From assembly GCA_964615975.1 (NCBI GenBank), contig CAZTTH010000071.1, positions 1 through 14,567 of the forward strand: 14,567 nucleotides of DNA. The letters run 5' to 3'. The DNA comes from CAZTTH01 sp964615975. GTDB lineage: Bacteria; Verrucomicrobiota; Lentisphaeria; JABSQK01; JAJFLO01. Under the pieces are notes generated by a model that worked only from the letters and a program-made list of their open reading frames with translations, was not told the origin of the DNA and ran no database searches. The translations under genes and the position numbers were made by a program. Below, one piece after another: positions 13,982-14,567 of this stretch (within the stretch, counting starts at the first letter, position 1; each line of letters opens with the position of its first letter).

Positions 13982-14567
13982 ATGTCCATTTGTATTCCCA
14001 AAATCAAGATTTGCGGTATAACCAATTATGACGATGCCCGATTGGCCATCGCTCTAGGCGCCGATTTATTGGGGTTTGTTTTCTACCCCCGATCGCCGCG
14101 CAACATCACTGCCGAACAAGCTCAATCCATCATCGCCCGCCTCCCGCGGGAAGTGTCTAAAGTAGGGGTTTTCGTGAACGAAACCAACGAAAACATGATG
14201 CGCGTCGCGAGCCACGCAGGGCTGACGCATTTGCAACTGCACGGTTCCGAACCGATTACACAATTGCAGTCGCTCCGTGACATCCAGATCATAAAAGCAT
14301 TGCATCTTAAAGAGCAGACCGATCTCAAACTGGTTCGCGCCTATTCGCATTATCCGCTTTTACTTGATGCCCCCACTGAACTGCCGGGCGGCAGCGGAGA
14401 AGTGGGCAATTGGGAACTGGCGCGTGCCGCGGGCGAAGTGGCCGCGATTTTTTTGGCGGGCGGGTTGACACCCGATAATGTTCAGGAAGCTATCCGGTCA
14501 GTCAACCCAATGGGTGTCGATGTCTCTTCAGGTGTGGAAAAAAGCAAGGGCAGGAAAGATCCGCAAA
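13982..14567 (+). CDS. trpF: Phosphoribosylanthranilate isomerase TrpF (3' end beyond window)
   Basis: TrpF performs the Amadori rearrangement of phosphoribosylanthranilate to CdRP in tryptophan synthesis. The visible 195 residues form most of a (beta/alpha)8 barrel. Strand 1 KIKICGIT carries the catalytic cysteine C11, followed by GADLLGFVFYPRSPR, VGVFVN, LQLHG, the catalytic aspartate D129 in LLLDA, FLAGGLTPDNV, and VDVSSGVE with KGRKD. The reading frame runs off the window edge, with only a few C-terminal residues missing compared with the usual length of about 200-210. The only strong Shine-Dalgarno-like sequence (AAAGGAG, 13955-13961) is 20 bases from the ATG, an unusual distance. Other trp genes may follow outside the window. 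Confidence 0.95.
   Translation, partial: MSICIPKIKICGITNYDDARLAIALGADLLGFVFYPRSPRNITAEQAQSIIARLPREVSKVGVFVNETNENMMRVASHAGLTHLQLHGSEPITQLQSLRDIQIIKALHLKEQTDLKLVRAYSHYPLLLDAPTELPGGSGEVGNWELARAAGEVAAIFLAGGLTPDNVQEAIRSVNPMGVDVSSGVEKSKGRKDPQ

Noticed and set aside
1..14567. CRISPR arrays, tRNA or rRNA genes, insertion sequences, attachment sites
   Set aside because: No regularly spaced direct repeats, cloverleaf-like segments, transposase or integrase frames, or terminal repeats with target duplications were seen in the gaps.

Overview
The window carries ordinary bacterial chromosomal genes with roughly balanced base composition. Nothing in it marks a phage, plasmid or transposon. A DUF1343/GH171 enzyme with a Sec-type signal peptide and a YbgC-type thioesterase fit a diderm (Gram-negative-type) cell. 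No gene here fixes the phylum. The suf order B-C-D-S-U with an Rrf2 regulator last differs from both the E. coli (sufABCDSE) and the Bacillus (sufCDSUB) layouts. I would call it an unassigned, perhaps uncultured, lineage.

Layout. (1) 1-91: a long imperfect palindrome (8-47) that looks like a dispersed hairpin repeat. (2) 92-1231, minus strand: a GT4-type glycosyltransferase, divergent from 1467-1811, an orphan L7Ae/L30e-fold RNA-binding protein. (3) 1812-2025: a candidate promoter and inverted repeats, leading to 2026-4872, a cytoplasmic GH78-like (alpha-L-rhamnosidase fold) protein whose catalytic signatures have diverged. (4) 5000-5739: rplU (L21) overlapped by a HIT-family hydrolase that starts at TTG; the usual partner rpmA (L27) is not next to it. 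(5) 5912-7575: an exported NamZ-like exo-muramidase and a hot-dog thioesterase. (6) 7712-13903: the suf iron-sulfur cluster assembly locus, sufB-sufC-sufD, a 243-base structured gap, then sufS-sufU and an Rrf2-family regulator. (7) 13982-end: trpF, cut by the window edge.

How the genes work together. SufS releases sulfur from cysteine, SufU takes the persulfide, and SufBCD builds the Fe-S cluster. The last gene encodes an Rrf2 protein with an IscR-like cysteine cluster. The first gene is preceded by a -35/-10 pair whose 17-base spacer holds a perfect 15-base palindrome. Together these suggest a self-contained feedback circuit in which the Rrf2 protein senses Fe-S status and represses the whole locus. 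That is inference from layout and motifs.

I found no clearly new defence or mobile system. The best leads are the suf promoter-operator, the GH78-like protein with degenerate active-site motifs, a pseudoknot-capable element between sufD and sufS, and the palindrome at the left edge. No stretch over 300 bases lacks a gene or a described element.
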